DNA of 64,000 nt. Origin: Bathymodiolus brooksi. Its lineage: Eukaryota; Mollusca; Bivalvia; Mytilida; Modiolidae. This document shows positions 23,601-38,600 of the stretch, one piece after another. The notes below the pieces were generated by a model that worked only from the letters and a program-made list of their open reading frames with translations, made no database searches and was not told where the DNA came from. Positions within the stretch are counted from its first letter, which is position 1. The number at the start of each line of letters is the position of its first letter. The DNA lies in NCBI GenBank assembly GCA_963680875.1, contig OY804575.1, forward strand, positions 30,904,494 to 30,968,493, written 5' to 3'. Position numbers and translations under genes: made by a program.

Positions 23601-26600
23601 AGATTGTAAAGCGCCAAACCTCCCGATCTCATTACGGTTCAAAGGTTCCGGCTGTCACTTTAGAGTTTTTCAAAATCCACATGTGATTTATGCCACTACG
23701 CGAGTAAACAGTTTCACAATATTTCTGTTGTCCCTCTTTTACTGCAGACAGAATCTTTGTCAGGTGAATAGACAATTCTTTCGTCGAACAAGTTGATGAT
23801 CCCGCTATGTACCTTTCTTTGCATGGTGTCTTATGGAGTTTAGGTATCCAATATAAATAGGGTAAATCCTCAGACTCTTTACCAGAGGGAATGCTTAAAA
23901 CAGGTAATGAATGATCTGTGGTTAGCTAGGATTTCATCTTTGTCGAACGAAGTTTGTTTGTATGTGGTATTACTAGAGGTGTTGCTATTTATGCCTAATT
24001 CCTTGATTAGGCATTCGAAGTAATATGATTTACATACAAACACGATATTGTTGGAAGCCTTGTCCGCAGGAACGATAAAATATTTGCCATGAAGAGAGGA
24101 AAGACACTTAACAGCTTCTTGGTCTTTAAATACAGACTTAGGTCGATTATTAACACAATTTTTGAGTTTGTGAATCCGACCTTGTACTAGAGACATAAGT
24201 GTTCTAACCCAGTCTGACAAGGACTCTAACTCAGGATCTTGGTCTACTTCTCTCTTTATCCACCTTCTGGCATAATCTTCAACAACATCCATAATTATCT
24301 TGAAATTACGTTTCCAATTGATGTGTTGAGGTTCTCTGAATTTAGGACCATGAGAAATCACCTTTCGGAGACTCTCATGTTGAATGATATTCAGATCACC
24401 AGTGATTACATGTCCAGATGGGTTGTATTGAAAAGGAGAGTGGGAGCAGTCACAAGTCAGAGGGTTCTTAAGGTACTCTTATATATTAATATCTTGCAAT
24501 GCTTCTTTGTAGTTGAAAATTTTACGGCCAATGCTGTTAGTGTAGCTATAGGAGACAATGGGAACAGATTGATTTTTGAAATATGGTGGAATTTCTTTTA
24601 CGACCTCTTTTCTATTAAGAATGTTGCTGATGTTAATAGCATCGATTCCTGTGTTAGCAAACGGAATATGGAGGACTTTTCTGTTGTTATCATGAAGAGG
24701 TTCAGATCGAACTGGTTTAAAAAGACGAAAGGACGCCACGTCACATATAATACTAGACAATCTGTACTTAGGAGAAAAGGGATCTTTGTCAAGTCCAAAA
24801 TCCCTAAGATCTTTGAGGTAGTTTACAGGTAGTGAAAATAAGATTGTACGAATGTGATGAATTCCAAGAGGTTTCTGTATATTAGAAAGTAAATAATTAA
24901 AAGTATCTTGTAACGTTCTTGGTTTAGAGGACTTTTTAACATTATGATGTTGTTTAACGTCAAATGAACAGTGTACTTACTACGTATAAGTCTATTAGAA
25001 TGAAACCAAACCAAATGTAAAATGGATAAGCTACGAAAGAACGCGCAATAATGCAAACGAGTATTTTTCAAATCTTCTGTTTTAGTGGGGAATCACAAAG
25101 TTGAATTGAAAATATTGTATTACGTTGGGAAAAAAAACAACATTATGATAGGTTTGAAGGCAACAAAAGGGTAATCAGAAGGCACACTAAGAAACAGGAT
25201 GAACTCATGTACTCCTATAGGGTAAACAGTTCCTTCTCCACATGTAGCACCAGTCGTGTTACTCTTGTTACCAATCCGGTGATAAATCATGATTGAGGAA
25301 AAGACCGGATTATGATTACGACAAACGGAGCTTATCCGTGGTCATTTGTGACACAGTTATTCCGCAACGGTTAACCAGGTCATGGTGACGACGGTAAAAC
25401 GTTCGAAGTGATGACTTCAACTTAACCACTAGTAACACTTCGATCAGTAGCTGCCTTGTTAGTAGCAACCTTTTATCAAGGAATTGGTGATAGGAATCAC
25501 AAGCTTATTAAATTAGCATATATCAGATCTTTATTTTCAAATTGTTCACTAAATAGTAATTTACTTGATGTTTCTTGCCTATTCCTATGTTAGATGTGAC
25601 AAAGCTGGACATGAATTGACCACCCTTTCGGAGCACACAAGTTCAACCCCGGTTTTTAGTGGGGTTCGTGTAATTCAATCTTTAGTTTTATATGTATGTT
25701 TTGTAGATGTTGTTTGCCCTTTTATTCCGTGTTGTCTGGTCTGCTTCGATACACGGATTCTGATTACCCCGTTTGGTATCTTCAAACTCTTCTTGTATTA
25801 TCACTTTGTTTTTTTCTTCGTTACTATGTTAGTTGTTCGTAGTTTATTACCTGATATTCTGTACGGATCCTGGTATTTATTTGGCTTTTCTTTGATTTTT
25901 GTGCGTAAGGGAAGTTGTCTACAGGGATTGACGTGTCACCGACTGTAAATGCTTCCATTAGAGCATCATGCACCATTTCATACTGACCCTATGGTATATA
26001 CAAAGGCATATTAAAACTTATTAACACGACTAAGATGAAAATTACTTCAACCTGATCATACAAATTGTCATGCTACAAAAGCAACATTTTCTTTAATTTG
26101 GAGACTAGAAGGAGGATTGTTATATGGTGCGACATTCAATGCACATAATAATAAGTGACAAAACTAAATAAGCATAGACAAATAATATTTGCAAAATGTG
26201 AAAACAATATGAACGTGAAATACACATATTATGTCCTAGAACGATATTCATATATTTACATAACATGTATGTTTATAATTTAGTGTGCGTGCAACGTTTC
26301 TGGATTAAAAATCATTAGGTACACTATAAATAAGAAAATAGGAAAGTGAAATAATTTAAATTCTACAGGACCAAGAAAACGTGTATATAATCAGTACACC
26401 ACACACACACATAATTTTGAAACTGTTAAGTTTAATTTCTACCAAATTGAATTACATTCTTCCGAGTTTACGTTTCATACTTTGCTTGACTATTTTCTAA
26501 AAGCATTTCTCCAGAATAATTGTTCATTCATGACACAAAACTTACAACTGTTTGAATCATGTTCATCCTGTTCTGTCTCATTATCTCTGTAAATTCCTTG

Positions 26601-29600
26601 ACATCAACAAAACCAGTTTCTTGTCCATTTTCATACAATGCATCTAGTGCTATATAAGTACCAGTTCTACCAATACCTGCACTGTTATATATATTACAGG
26701 TTATATGTATCACTTAATACTTGAAGAAATATATAAGGAATACGAGGGGAAAAACAAAAGAAAACATTGTGAAACGCAACTGTTTTTGTAAGCTAATTGT
26801 GAATACAGCAACATATTAATCAGAGACCGTCGTTAATCCAAGGACAAACAATGCAATGGACAAAAGAAAACGGACATAAGGACAAACAATGGTCTACAAA
26901 ACACTACACAGAAACCAAAAGTTTAAGCATCTGTTATATATATTACAAGTTATACGTATCATTTATTTCATACATGAGCGAGTAGTATAAGAAAGAAACA
27001 TTATAATTCCTACAAAGAAACTACAATGGAAATTTGCTAATAAAAGTCAATGTAATTTTTATGGTTTGGTTTATGGTGCTTAACTCCGCTTTCAACAATA
27101 TTTCAGCTGTATCGTGGCAGTCACTTTTATTAGTGGAGGGAACCAGAGTACCCGGTGAAAACCACTGACCTGTTGCAAGTCACTGACAAACTTTATCACA
27201 TACTGTTGTATCGAGTACACATCATCTAAGTGGGGTTCGAACTCACAACGTTAGCAGTGATATGAAATGTGTATGTTCAAGATAAAGATTACCTACATTG
27301 CTTTGTTTCGTGTTCCTGTTTGAAAGAATTTTGGGTGAAAATACAACAAATATTGAAAAGAAAACTAATATAGAAAATGTTGTCACTTTGAAATATATTG
27401 TTTATTTTTAGGTACAAGATGGTTGATAAAGAATATTTTGATTTCACCTATTCTTTAAAACAATTTTACATTTTCATATACAAATTATATTATGTATCTG
27501 ACCAAAAGACTAAACAAGTAAGCATATTTGTAAGAAAAATATATTACTAGAATAAGTCAGGTTCAAAAATACAAGACAGTAAACTGTTATCAAACATAAA
27601 GAAAAATATCAATATTATAAATATGCTTTATGATATGTTATGATAGACAGGTCATCGAGTAGGAAGCAAAAATGAAGTAAATAATCTTACCTACAGTGAA
27701 CCACTAATGGACCCCGTAGCTTACACGGTGTTGAACTGACTTTTCTATGAAATTTCACTAACTTTGCTTTGTCTGGTACACCATGATCTGGCCATTCTGT
27801 GAAATGAAAGTGATGGACCAGTCTTTTTGTCTGAGTCTAAATGAAGAAAAATAGCATTGAGTATACCAAACAACATGAATACACACACAAGCGAAAACAT
27901 AAATAATGTTCATTCAATAATACAGATAGTATATATGCACATTGGAAAAGAAATCGTTAATGACAACACTTCAACAAAGATGTTGGTACGATATTCACAC
28001 GTCAATTTGTAACGAATCTTTGTGATGGTTGTAAAATTATACAAAAACACACAAATGAGTACTTATATTTATTCATGCAAAAACGACTTCAAAAGCCGGA
28101 AAAGTCGAAGATAAATTATATACAAATGTCTCGTGCAAAGATGGAGAAAAATGAAATGGCATGTTTGTAAGTCCTTTGCTGAACCGAGCTTGTGTTGAGT
28201 CAGTTACAGCAGACTTGAATCACTTGGGTAGAATTATGGGTATATATTTCATTTAATTCACAAAATAAAGTGATTTCGGGAATACTCGCAGTTTTACACA
28301 TATCATGTAAACTTTTACACGATTATAAACTTTTATAGTAAGCTTAAGAAGAATTTATATCATCATTGGTTCGTAAACCAACAAAGCATGTACAACAAAT
28401 GTGGATTGATATCAACTTCTTTTCTTTTGATACTGAACAAATGTAGAAAGTATGGCATGTCTCCGGTTTGTGCAGTTGCACGCGCACTTTTTTTGGTGGC
28501 TGAATGACTTTTTGTTAAGTCTCCGTAGATCTCTTAGAACGACGTAAAATGACGAACTTTGAAGAATGAATACCTGGCCAATTTTGATGATCCTCTAAGT
28601 TTAATTGTCTCCATTCTTGCTTGTGTCTCTTGATTGTTCATTCTTCATTGCACCTTCGATATTATCTAACGTGGATTATCTCTCAGATATAATAAAGTAG
28701 TAAAGGCGAAATATCACCAATATATATCTAAAGATCTAATTAAGGAGAAAGAGGAGCGATATAATTTTTGGTCCCTTTTTTTTCTAACTTTTGTTTTGGT
28801 GTCGACATATTTACTATGTATTATCCCTTAAGCCAATAGTCAAAAGAGAACCAACTAAATAAATCAACTAACATGGGAAGCCAAGTATATAGTCAATTTT
28901 AAAACGGAAACACGGAATTAAGACTTTTTTGAGGAAACGGAAAAATAAATCGCTTTTCGCAATAAACAGTTTTTGCATTTTCCATAAATGAAAAAAAAAA
29001 ATGTTTGGTTAGGACGCCCACTCTCGTCAAAACTGTAAGTACTATCATATAGTAGGGCAAACTTAGTGTATCCAATCTGGAAGCGCATGTAGATGAAAAC
29101 TTTATACTTACTGTTTTATTGATGATTTCCATGCATCGATCAATATAAATTGTATGTTTGTTCTCTACAGTCATATTCAGTGTGAAGTTTGTTAATTCTA
29201 ACGGTGATGTCGTGGTTTGTGGCCAATATTGTTCACACTTTATCTATAAATACAAATATATTCATATGTTAAATTACTCGAAATTGTCATCGCATTTCTT
29301 AATTGTCATTACGTTTGATTTATTGATGAAGAAAGCGGAGCAGCCAGGAAATGTCACCGACAGGATCTCACCTGTTATATACGTAGATGTAATTCGAACT
29401 AGCATGCTATCTCGGCCACAACTCGGAAATACAATTACATTAATATTTGTGAGAAGAGTTTAAAGACAACTAAGGGGTAATCAGAATTGGTTAATCGAAG
29501 AAAAACAGACAACAAAATGGTCAAAAAAAAAAGACAAACAACGATTTAAAAAACATAAACATAAAACTAAAGATCGAGTAGATGTTAAAATAAATATGTT

Positions 29601-32600
29601 GATATGATATATAGACAACATATGTACAACGTTGGAATATATAAAATTTCTTTTGTACGAATATTTCTGTCTAGTGTCTCAGTGTGTGCAAATGCATTTT
29701 TATATATTCCGACAATGTACTTATATTGTATTTATCCTGCAATATCAAAGCACACAAAAACCTGCCAAACTCTACGAAAAAAGACCAGATATAAAGTCGT
29801 TCTAATCGTTTTTAATGGTGTTCAATGTGATTTCAACTTTTATACTGTTACCGTTTCTTACAGTTGTACAGTACGAATCACGTATCAGAAAAAAACTATA
29901 TCTTGGTTTATGATGACAATATTCATGCATAGCAAAAATTGATCTAGTCAATGTAATTTGACTGCTCGAATTAAACAGGGGCAGGATAATTGTTTTACTA
30001 TGGTGCCATCAGTATTGATAGAGAGAAATAAATAGTTTATAAATAGTAAAACATTACATATGCACAATATTGTATAATCTACATTATAATTTTCTCAAGT
30101 AAAAAACACAAAGCTAAAGATAGGCACAGAACATATCATATACCTTAGCTATGAGGTGCTACGGGAGTCTGGTATTTAATAAAAAAAAATCAGAGCATTG
30201 ATTCGCGTATTTGATTCGGCCTATGCATTGCAGATGATCACGTAGAGGGAGATATTGACGGTATACCCGTAATGGATCAATTAGGCTATACATTTATGAC
30301 CCGGTCTTCCCATCTTCGTTTATACAATTAGCATTATTATTGATATAGTATTGAGAAAAAAAAAACGTTTTAAGATTGAAGTAAGCAAATTCACCAATAT
30401 TAACAAAACGAATAATTACAACTTAGCTCAAATCAATGAAAACAAAAAAGTATGACGTATTCCTATGGAAACCGGGCCATGAATTGAAACAGGCAAACAA
30501 TATGGCACTGTTAAACAGGTAAATGAGATACCAGCCCTCTTCATTTTTATTAATTGGATCTCAAACGGCAATCCACATATAAAAAAGCACCATAGCTTCC
30601 ACTCACAATGACTACACAATATTTGCCTGCTGGGATCCCTGGGGTTGTTCTTGTCTTTGCAATTTCGCAATGTGATGTCGATCACAATCATGACAGTATT
30701 TGTAAGATATCTTTATCCGTATGTTATTATCTTGTTGATAATCTCTCGTCAGGGAAGTGATTTACTATACGTCAAATGACATCAAAACAACAAAGATGCC
30801 GAGATGTAGAGTTTATCAACAGAAGCAACGAGTACAACACATACTCATTTTAGGGTATGAATTATACTCATTATTGAGGAACCATACTGTAACAGTAAAA
30901 TGTAGAACAACAATAAAAGTGTTGTTCCTTTACTTTAGTTTCTGTCTGACATATGGCATTTTACTCACATTCGGAAAACACTTGCATGTCTGAACCATTT
31001 AATTAAGAAGGACAATTGAGACCAGAAAACTAGCTTAACTCAGCAACTTTTTATTACAGTGTATGTTAGAAGCCAGAAAAGTGAGCGGTCATTTGTGGTA
31101 TTGATTTTCTTTTCATGTTATTCTTATTAATAAACAAAAAATAATAAACGTGCACATATTCGCTTACCCTCAAAAGACGGCATACTATTACAATAATGAA
31201 CACCATAACTATGTGCAGTACAATACTAGTCAGTGAATGATAGTAATTAGTTGATGTTCAGCTGAGAAGGTAGAATTTGTTCCCTAAACACCATTACCAT
31301 TGAGACAAAAAATGTGTTATGTATATAGCATATTATACTGAGATAAAGTAATAAATATTGCTATAATTACCTTCACTCCTTCTGTTAGTTTTGTAACCAT
31401 TACAATTTTACCGACATTTTCTTGCCAAATCATCTGCCAAAAATCATTTAACGTTATCTTCTTTGGTCCTGGAATGCAAAGCATACAAATTTGGTTATAT
31501 ATGTATTGCCCTTGGAGATCCAATTATCTAGAGATGGGGATATCTCTCTCTCCGATTTAACAATGAAACATATGTGTGTCTGTCGCAAGCCAGAATCTGG
31601 ATTTCTACTGCCATATGTCATGGTCTTTAATATGTTGAATGCGCTTAGGCAAGAGGTGACTCTCCGTTTTCTTGATATTGATGGAATTGTCGACCATCAC
31701 TGCTTACACTATTTTTTACAATAACCGTCATACTCATTCGAAATTAATTATGAAACAGCAAAAGTTTTTCTTTATTTTAATGTCCTTGATTGTGTCACTT
31801 CTAGATGTGTAGGCATATTCAGATTTTATTGTTATATTTTTGAGAATACTACATTTTCAATATTCATACCTTGAGTAGCTATATATGCTTTGTCGTGGCT
31901 GTAACTCTACAAATATAACATGTTAAGAGATTACCTCATGTCCTCCTCAGAAATTATACCATGAACAACATATCAAAACAAACAATCCATACAAAAACAG
32001 AGACACAATGGTATCGATTTGCTGCTTAGACAAGTGCAATTGTAAATATAAGATGACTTGTCCATCATTATTCTAAATCCCCTTCTAAGCCACACAATTT
32101 GTCCTCCATTATATACTACTTGACACAATATGTGCATTACACCTACATTATAATTACGCATGTAACATATATAACAAACCAAGAACGTGAACGGTCATGT
32201 ATTTGTGTGATAGGTGTATCGAATTTGCCTGTTTCTGCGATTTTGGATATTAGAACTGTTCCGACAGTGTGGTATTTTTGTTATTCATTTTATATATAGT
32301 GATAATTCCATAGTTCCTACCACGGCTTTACTTGGTCACTGTATCATAATTACTTGTTAATATTTATTACAACACAATAATTCATACCTTTATATAATTG
32401 GCATTTATATAGTCTGTGTTACTGGCCTCTGTTAACTTAACTCTTGAATGGTCATCTAAATATTAAAATATATAAAATCTCAGATGAACAGTATATCAAG
32501 ACTAGATATAATCAGTATTTTGCTGGCTTTAAATCTTTGCTTAAATAAGGGCTCATGATATATTTGAGCTTAAAATGGGCGATCGAAATCTTCCAATAAT

Positions 32601-35600
32601 AATATGTGCCTATACAAACAAAACGTGTCACCAAGTCATGCTTTTTACTGTGTTGGACAAGAATGTGCAATATTTCATTAGAGTAAATCTGCATTGATAT
32701 TTGACCCGCATTGGCAACAATTCCACCATATCGTGGCGTTAAGAAGTAACAAAAAAGTGACTATTACAAATGAGTATTGTTATATTTATTGTGGTATTCT
32801 TTACATAGATAATAATATTTATCATATGTTTAACTTATATAATATATCTTACATGGAAATGTAGTCAGATAACGGTTCTTTTGCTTGTTTTCTTCCTTTG
32901 TTCCCTCCGTGTGTGGATATTGTAATCCTACTGGTAACATCTGTAACAATACATTGGTTGTTATTTAACATTAACTTAGCAGTATTTCAGTTGGTTTCCT
33001 TGCTAGTTCAAGATTACAAATAACAAATTATGTAGATAATAAAGTACTGGAATGCACGCGCCTAGTGTTTCGTTTGTTACAGGTAAATGACGGGATGTAA
33101 CAGTGCGCTTGCAAGTGAAGACCACTGCACTTCATCTTATACGAAAAGTAGTAGCATGTAATTATCCGATCATGAGGCACTCGTTTATGTCCCGTCTTAA
33201 GTGCGAGTTATGTACATGATTCTAATCAGTGGATACTCCTTGCGAAGTGGTAGCAACGCCCAAGTAGACTTTATTTCTATATACCAGTGGCTTACCTTAT
33301 GCACTGTAGCAATACATCTACTAGCAATACAACTATTCCAAATATTGTACATGTAACATACTAGATAATAATAGTTTTCTGGTACTCACATGTGGACAAT
33401 ACCGCCATCATTTCGGTTTTGGCTTAACACTGACAAATTAGAATCCAAGTTTCTGTTAAGCTAAGATTTAGATTATGGAAATGTGATATTTTTTTTTTTA
33501 TTGTATTCTCACATTACCTTGCAATAAAACAATAACCATACATACAAATATTTAGATATCAACATGAACAATATTTGGTCTGCATCAAGAACTTCTTGAA
33601 ATGAAAAAAATAATAGTTGAGAATATTTAAAATGATTTTTTAATTTGTTGAGTATTAAATATTTATAAGTATATTAAAACAACACGTCAGTAAACAGATT
33701 GTGCAATAGTGCTTCACGTTACTTATTTAAAATATAAATTTGAGCATAATTATTTATATTTTAGCACTAGTTATTGACATCAACAAAAGAACATTTTCCG
33801 GATGCATTGTCAGATTTTAGCACTTATACTATATATGGAGTATCAGAGTTTTGGAAAATCCTACTAGACTAGAAAACTCACGAAAGCAGAATCGAATGGA
33901 AATTATGAGCCCTAAATGATCCCAAAAATATTTTGCTATTTTCTTTAAGATGGCCAATGAATTACATTTACTGTAAAGGGAGGTAATAATAAACGATTCT
34001 TACAGAAAATTCTTTAAAATCTGTATTTTTCTTTTTCATTTCTACAACCAAGGCCAGATCGTTCACTGCGATACGATACTTTGAAATTTTCTCACTCAAT
34101 TCTGTGTTAGAATACATATTATCACACTCCTTTGTGTCATTGACGTATAAGTCTTCTTTCTGACCGACGTGTTGAACGTTTATAGTCACTATATCTGTAG
34201 ATGAAGTAGGGTTTGTATCATTACTCCATAGATCTCCTTTCACTACATTATCATATTGTGGTCCGCTATAGCTATTGTTGACACGACCTAGTGATAATTA
34301 TGAGAAACATGTAAACAAAAAATATTTTTGATTTTATGCTTAATTTTATATACAACCATTTGACTAGTTCGACCCCATATCGGGTCAATCAAAAGACTAT
34401 GAAAACATATATATCCAATTTAGTGTGCATGACACATTTGTGGGAAAACAAACTTTCATGAGATATACAAAATGTCAAAAGATTCCAAGGCCAAATTGAT
34501 TTAACAGTCAATTGGGAGCAAGAATATCAAATGGCCTAAACAGGGTGATACCAATCGGATAAGGTTGCCTGTGACTGGGGGATGCACTTTATTCTTAATA
34601 ACTTTTGTATTATTTTGGGACTGTAAATTTCAATTATAATTATATCTTATAAACCATATCAGTCCGGAAACAATCACTATAGAACGGATGATACCCTCAT
34701 GGATCTATAATCAAAGGTATCGACCAACTAATATTTACAGAATCGTAGACATTTAATTTGGTGTGCTGTGCATTTTTGGAATAATGTTCATCAGTTACAC
34801 TAAAAGTCAAAGACATTAGAAAACCAAATGATTCAGAAGTTCTTGGAAGTAAGAATATCAAAGGGTCTACAAAGGATAACCAAAATCGACTAAGGTTACC
34901 TATGCAATACAAGTTGTATTTGCTGTTTTGTTACTAGTCTAGCAGCATTGAGGTATAAGAGCAAATATGTAAATTTATCTGGAGGTGAATTGATTGATAC
35001 TGAAAATATCAGCCTGCCGAGCCAGAATATGAAGCTTGGTGGCGAGTGAGTGAAGCGAACGAGTCACAAGCTTCATCTTCTGTCGCGCAGACTGATATTT
35101 TTCAGCATCAATCATATTCACATTTAGATAACATGTTTATCATTCTTAAATCAAACATAAACACGAATACATCTATATTTGTATTTTCGCGAGAAAAATC
35201 AAACGATTCAAAATATTCAAAATACGCTTCCTCAAAACATAGTTCATAAGTAGTTTGCAAATATTCCATTCATTTTTACAGGTTTATGTAAATGTTAAGA
35301 TGGTTAAATTTTTTCTTTAATGGTGATATTCATTGGTTTTTTTTTATTACAAACATCAAAGTCGGCAATAGGATTCACCGGTTTTGTTTACCAATGCCGT
35401 TCCGTTTCAGAAAACACCAAGGTCACGACCTCGCTTATGACGTAAATATTATGACGTCTCAGCAGATGTTATCAAGAATTGTGACAAGTACATTTTTGTA
35501 GGACGATGTTTGTTGATATTGCTGACACGACAGTTCCTAATTTGTTTAAAAAATAAAATGTTAACTAGCTAATGGTGCTGCTGAATTTTATTTACTTTTG

Positions 35601-38600
35601 TAATCTTCACAGGAATTATCGTTTAAATTTTGGGAGAATTTGGTGATAACTCCTGCTCACTGTTGATAAATCCAACTCAGCTCACGCGAACTTTGATAAG
35701 AGTTTTGCTTATGGTAGATATAGCGGGTGGGAGGATGATAAGGGTTAGTTCACAGTTAGTGTTAAGTATGTGAACTGTTGTTTCGTAATGCTGCACTATA
35801 AAACTCCAACTAAGAGTACTGTATTGTCATAGTACATAGGAAACATCAACATGATATAGCTGAAATATTGTTCACTAAACGACAATCACTTCCAATAATA
35901 TTAAATGAAAGAGCCATTGCGAAGGAAAATTATATAATTAGCGTTGTTTTTCTCTACAAAAGATAAGAAGATACAAAAGGACAAAATGCAATGGCCAAAA
36001 GAAAAGAAAATGGCAAAAAGGGTCGACACTACAAATAAAACGAAAGATCGAACAACACGAACCCCAATAATACCGTGGATGAATCCACGTGTTCCCGAAG
36101 GGTAGACAGTTTATGCTTCACTAGTGACACCTAAAGTGCTTCTCTTGTTAAAATCCAGTGATATATCATGAAATACGTGCAATGTAGTTACTCGTTGTAT
36201 AATCAATTAAATAGTAAATAGGAAATACAATATAGAAACATTCAATTTATACCTGAATGATATTTGACGTCCCTTGTTTTCTTAGTGGTCTTATCATTTG
36301 TCTGTCTTCTCTTCCTACAATACAAATCACATCAATATCACGTCCGCCTCCCTCCTCCTCCTCCGCCGGAGCCGCCGCTGCCGTCGCCGCAGCGGCAGCA
36401 ATAACGTTGCAATTCCACCAGAAACACGTTACAAACAAACACAAAACGAAACAAAACGAAACACATTATGAAAATATCACACATTAATGTAAACATCTAT
36501 GACAAAGCTGCAACAAGCATAGCCAGAAATGATAGGTGGTTTGCTCATTTGCATATTCAAAATGCCGGCTCAAAGAGAATTTGGAATTTAACATATAGTT
36601 GAACGGGAAACTTTCTGTAAGCTTGGGCCGGACAATTTGCCGGGATATAAAATCAAACTATGCACCGGTTTGAACAATATCTCAAAATATTACAGCTGTA
36701 CCATGAAAACTCAAGGTTCCCACCCAGTTTCAAATTTTGAAGCGTAAGCACCATTCAAAAGGATTGAGAAGAAGTGAAAAAATGCATCCTGCACGGTTTT
36801 CAAGACCTAAAAGCACTTTTCTTACAATCCCCATTCTAATTGCCGGGACAAATTCCGTCAGTTCCGGTAACATTGTTGAGGAATCTTTCTTCGATAAATA
36901 TTTTGCTGACAAATTAAAGGTTCCCACAATAATTTAAAAGAGGGCTTCACAAGTTTGTTTTACCTTTCTAGTAGAGATTCAATAGGGGTTCACGCAAAAA
37001 AATCTACTATTTCGTAAAACTGCTTCTGCTAGACATGGCATTATTTGAGTAAGCACCGCATTCCATTGTAAATGTAAATAAACAATTAAAAAAAGGGCTC
37101 CACAAGGGTATTTTTTTATTTCGACAAAACAACAGAACAAGTATATAACGTAGCAATAATACAATTGGTAACAATACTGCTGATATATAAAGTTCAACAA
37201 ATTTAACAATATATATCCTATACTAAACGATTTCAATGACTAACTAATACTTGTAAATGTGGGGACAGAAATTGAAAAAAATGCCCAATATATCTTTTAT
37301 TTATATATTTTATTTCGTGGAAAAAAAGGGGGGGGGCGGCAGTGCATTAAATATATTTTCGATCTTTTACACACATCATCGGATTCCTAATGAACATATG
37401 ATGACAATTAATTTTGATACGATCACAAATAATTATGAAGTTATTTATGTGATCAAAACTGTGATGAAATATTATTTAAAAAAAAAAGATACGAGTTTTC
37501 ATCAGCGTCTTCCAAATATGGTTCAACGTTTATTTGCTGACGTCATGCATGACGTGATTTAGTTTATGAATATTCATGAGCAAAATCACCCATGATTTCT
37601 GGCTATGAGTCAACAAAATAGTGATTAAGATGTTGAATAAACACGAAAATTAGAAGAAGGAATCAAGAAACGTCAAGATCTCTGAAAATATAACACAAAT
37701 AGGCTCTTTGGACATGTAAGGGTCAAATAAGTAATTCATTAATATATACATGTCACAATACAAGTATTTCAACTGAATATCATATGAAAATAGAATGGTG
37801 GGAAAGGGGCAGATAACCAGGACTAGTTCCGGTAGCTATGCTAAGCATAGGACGCGGGTGCTAGTTCCGATAATCATGCTAAATATAGGACGCGGACATC
37901 TTAGAGAACACCCCAAGGGTACTTCCGATCACGCATACGCACACCCCATCCACCCCCTTCGGATGACCTTCTGTCACGGTGACGTTACTTCCGGTCAAAA
38001 GGCCCCACTAGGGTGGATATTGCTCAACTTCCGGTTGCACATGCGCACACCCAAGGGAATCCCGAATGGGTCACGTGACATTCGGTCACTTCTGGCAGCC
38101 ATGGTATTTGTACTACTGCCATATTAAGAAAAAAACGCGGGAAAAGGCCGGGCATGCGCATAGCATATTTCCGGTCACTTCCGGGCAGGCCTCTTCCGGT
38201 CACGTGGATTACGGTACCTCCACCGCATCGCTCCACCACAAATGCAACACCGAAGTTGTCGTATGTATAATATTAGTTGTATTAAAGAAAGCAGATGTCC
38301 TGAACCACGACGGACCCTAATTAGAAGTATGCATGTGGATATTAGTGTAAATATATGTTATTGTTCAAATATAGTGCAGGGGCCGTTGTGGCAGCGATCG
38401 TATGGTAGTTTGATTTACAATTACCTATGCAATCGATGGCTATCACCACTGATGTTGTGAGTTCGACTCCTGCCTAGGGCGAGGTGTACAACATTATGTG
38501 ATAAAGTTTGTCAGTGACTTGCGGCAGGTCCGTGGTTTCCCCAGTTTCCTTCACCAATAAAACTGACAGCCACAATATAACTGAAATATTGTTAAAAGTG

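Noticed and set aside
24239..24832. 197-codon open frame on the plus strand
   Set aside because: It is antisense to the reverse-transcriptase frame and has no recognised motif; the minus strand carries the protein similarity.
36247..36444. Alanine/glutamate-rich protein on the minus strand
   Set aside because: It is mostly the triplet-repeat intron read through into the stop-transfer exon in another frame. The exon frame [12 protein letters not shown] fits both neighbours.
36737..36937. Paired open frames on both strands
   Set aside because: No family is recognised, there is no splice context, and the position is a large intron. Left as unassigned.
38377..38470. tRNA gene
   Set aside because: The A- and B-box-like segments belong to a SINE head present many times. 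No cloverleaf with a proper anticodon stem could be drawn.
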